Shown here: piece by piece, positions 63,446-64,000 of the stretch | How the letters are laid out: every line of letters begins with the position of its first letter | How positions within the stretch are numbered: the first letter of the stretch is position 1 | Source: Dermacentor variabilis | Taxonomy: Eukaryota > Arthropoda > Arachnida > Ixodida > Ixodidae | NCBI RefSeq assembly: GCF_050947875.1 | Contig: NC_134574.1 | Span: 149,204,434 to 149,268,433 of the forward strand | Length of the DNA stretch: 64,000 bases | Direction: 5' to 3' | Program-made: the position numbers and the translations under genes | The notes under the pieces: generated by a model | Seen by the model: only the letters and a program-made list of their open reading frames with translations | What the model was told of the DNA's origin: nothing | Databases searched by the model: none

Positions 63446-64000
63446 CTCTCTCCCTGTCTATATTGTCCTAGGCAAGCATAACCATCAGCCCTAAAGTTGT
63501 CGTTGCCACTCGGACAAGACAGTATATCGCGTCGGTTTCGCGGTTTCCTTTTGCCTCTCGAAATAAGCAGGCTAATTTAGTTTTGGATCTGCGTAGAGCG
63601 ACCGGTTTCAGAGTGAACTGAAAAATGCCACGGAGTCACAGTAGGCACACAAAAATACCGGGCCAATTATTTTAGTTCTGTAAAGAACATTACAGGTAAG
63701 CCCCGTATATTTCCTATACCGATGATCTGTGAATCTCTCTCCAGTGGAGCTTTGCAAACCACCGGAAACCGGGCAACAACACTATACAGAGCTTGAAATT
63801 TGTACTACTAATGCACGGGCTAAGGGTAACCTTAATGTTGTTCAGTCCGCTTTCAAATTTCTGTTGATAAGAGAATGGCACGGGTCTGTGTGTGAATATC
63901 GGAGTGGGATATCTGGACGTCGAAATGGCAGGCTGTGCAAGAACTCACGTGCTATAAGCGAGACGCTCTAGTTGAATGTAACCGAGACTTGGTCTCGAAA
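63446..64000. other. No gene recognised
   Basis: Window edge. Short frames only. Confidence 0.45.

Noticed and set aside
1..64000. Previously undescribed defence or biosynthetic system
   Set aside because: No clustered enzymes, no shared promoters and no intact non-TE genes. The novelty on offer lies in repeat architecture, not a gene system.

Overview
This window looks like nuclear DNA of a hard tick (Ixodida, probably metastriate). The call rests on tRNA-derived SINEs of the Ruka type (best copy 22175-22418, with intact A and B boxes) and on many non-LTR retrotransposon (LINE) remnants whose protein style I associate with tick genomes. There are no rRNA genes, operons, bacterial-type genes or CRISPR arrays. 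I recognise no convincing intact host gene. The sequence is a deep pile of transposable elements (TEs), most of them broken.

Layout. 0-6 kb: the 3' end of a LINE, a degenerate 22-bp minisatellite and two Ruka-type SINEs, one with an 11-bp target-site duplication (TSD). 6.8-11.4 kb: an RNase H-bearing LINE on the minus strand, split by a younger CR1/L2-like LINE whose 615-codon reverse transcriptase (RT) frame is open. 12.9-14.1 kb: the 3' end of another LINE. 15.1-18.8 kb: a two-ORF LINE (CCHC ORF1, endonuclease/RT ORF2) interrupted by a tRNA-SINE with long terminal direct repeats and a 13-bp TSD. 19.9-21.1 kb: a 614-bp inverted-repeat element, a four-fold palindromic foldback and a (TA)n tract in a row. 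22.1-24.7 kb: a SINE inside a SINE, then an RTE-clade LINE with two nonsense mutations. 25-39 kb: mostly unassigned sequence with SINE pieces, a CTCAG-type minisatellite, dispersed repeats and, at 39 kb, a broken SWIM zinc-finger gene.

40.3-45.3 kb: the most stratified locus. A minus-strand RTE LINE is split by a 3.4-kb block holding a Ty3/gypsy pol fragment and a CR1-like LINE. The gypsy integrase is itself interrupted by a 590-bp PIF/Harbinger-like element with a 3-bp TTA TSD that still carries the start of a MADF/Myb-like gene. 46 kb: a Penelope-like element endonuclease. 47-48 kb: a LINE 3' end. 50.8-53.8 kb: the 5' part of a Jockey/R1-like LINE with its ORF1. 53.9-54.5 kb: a 0.6-kb inverted repeat. 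54.5-61 kb: multiple copies of an unclassified ~1.7-kb repeat containing (AAT)n and a Ruka-like piece. 59.8-60.6 and 63.1-63.4 kb: two more LINE 3' ends.

The genes do not form a pathway. The autonomous elements (LINE RTs, gypsy, Penelope) supply reverse transcriptase, endonuclease or integrase. SINEs depend on LINE machinery, and the terminal-inverted-repeat elements depend on transposases encoded elsewhere. The nesting gives a relative timeline: the outer broken elements are oldest, and the CR1/L2-like LINE at 7.6-10.5 kb, with one coding frameshift, is among the youngest. Clade names come from motif recognition by eye. Boundaries are approximate unless a target-site duplication is given.
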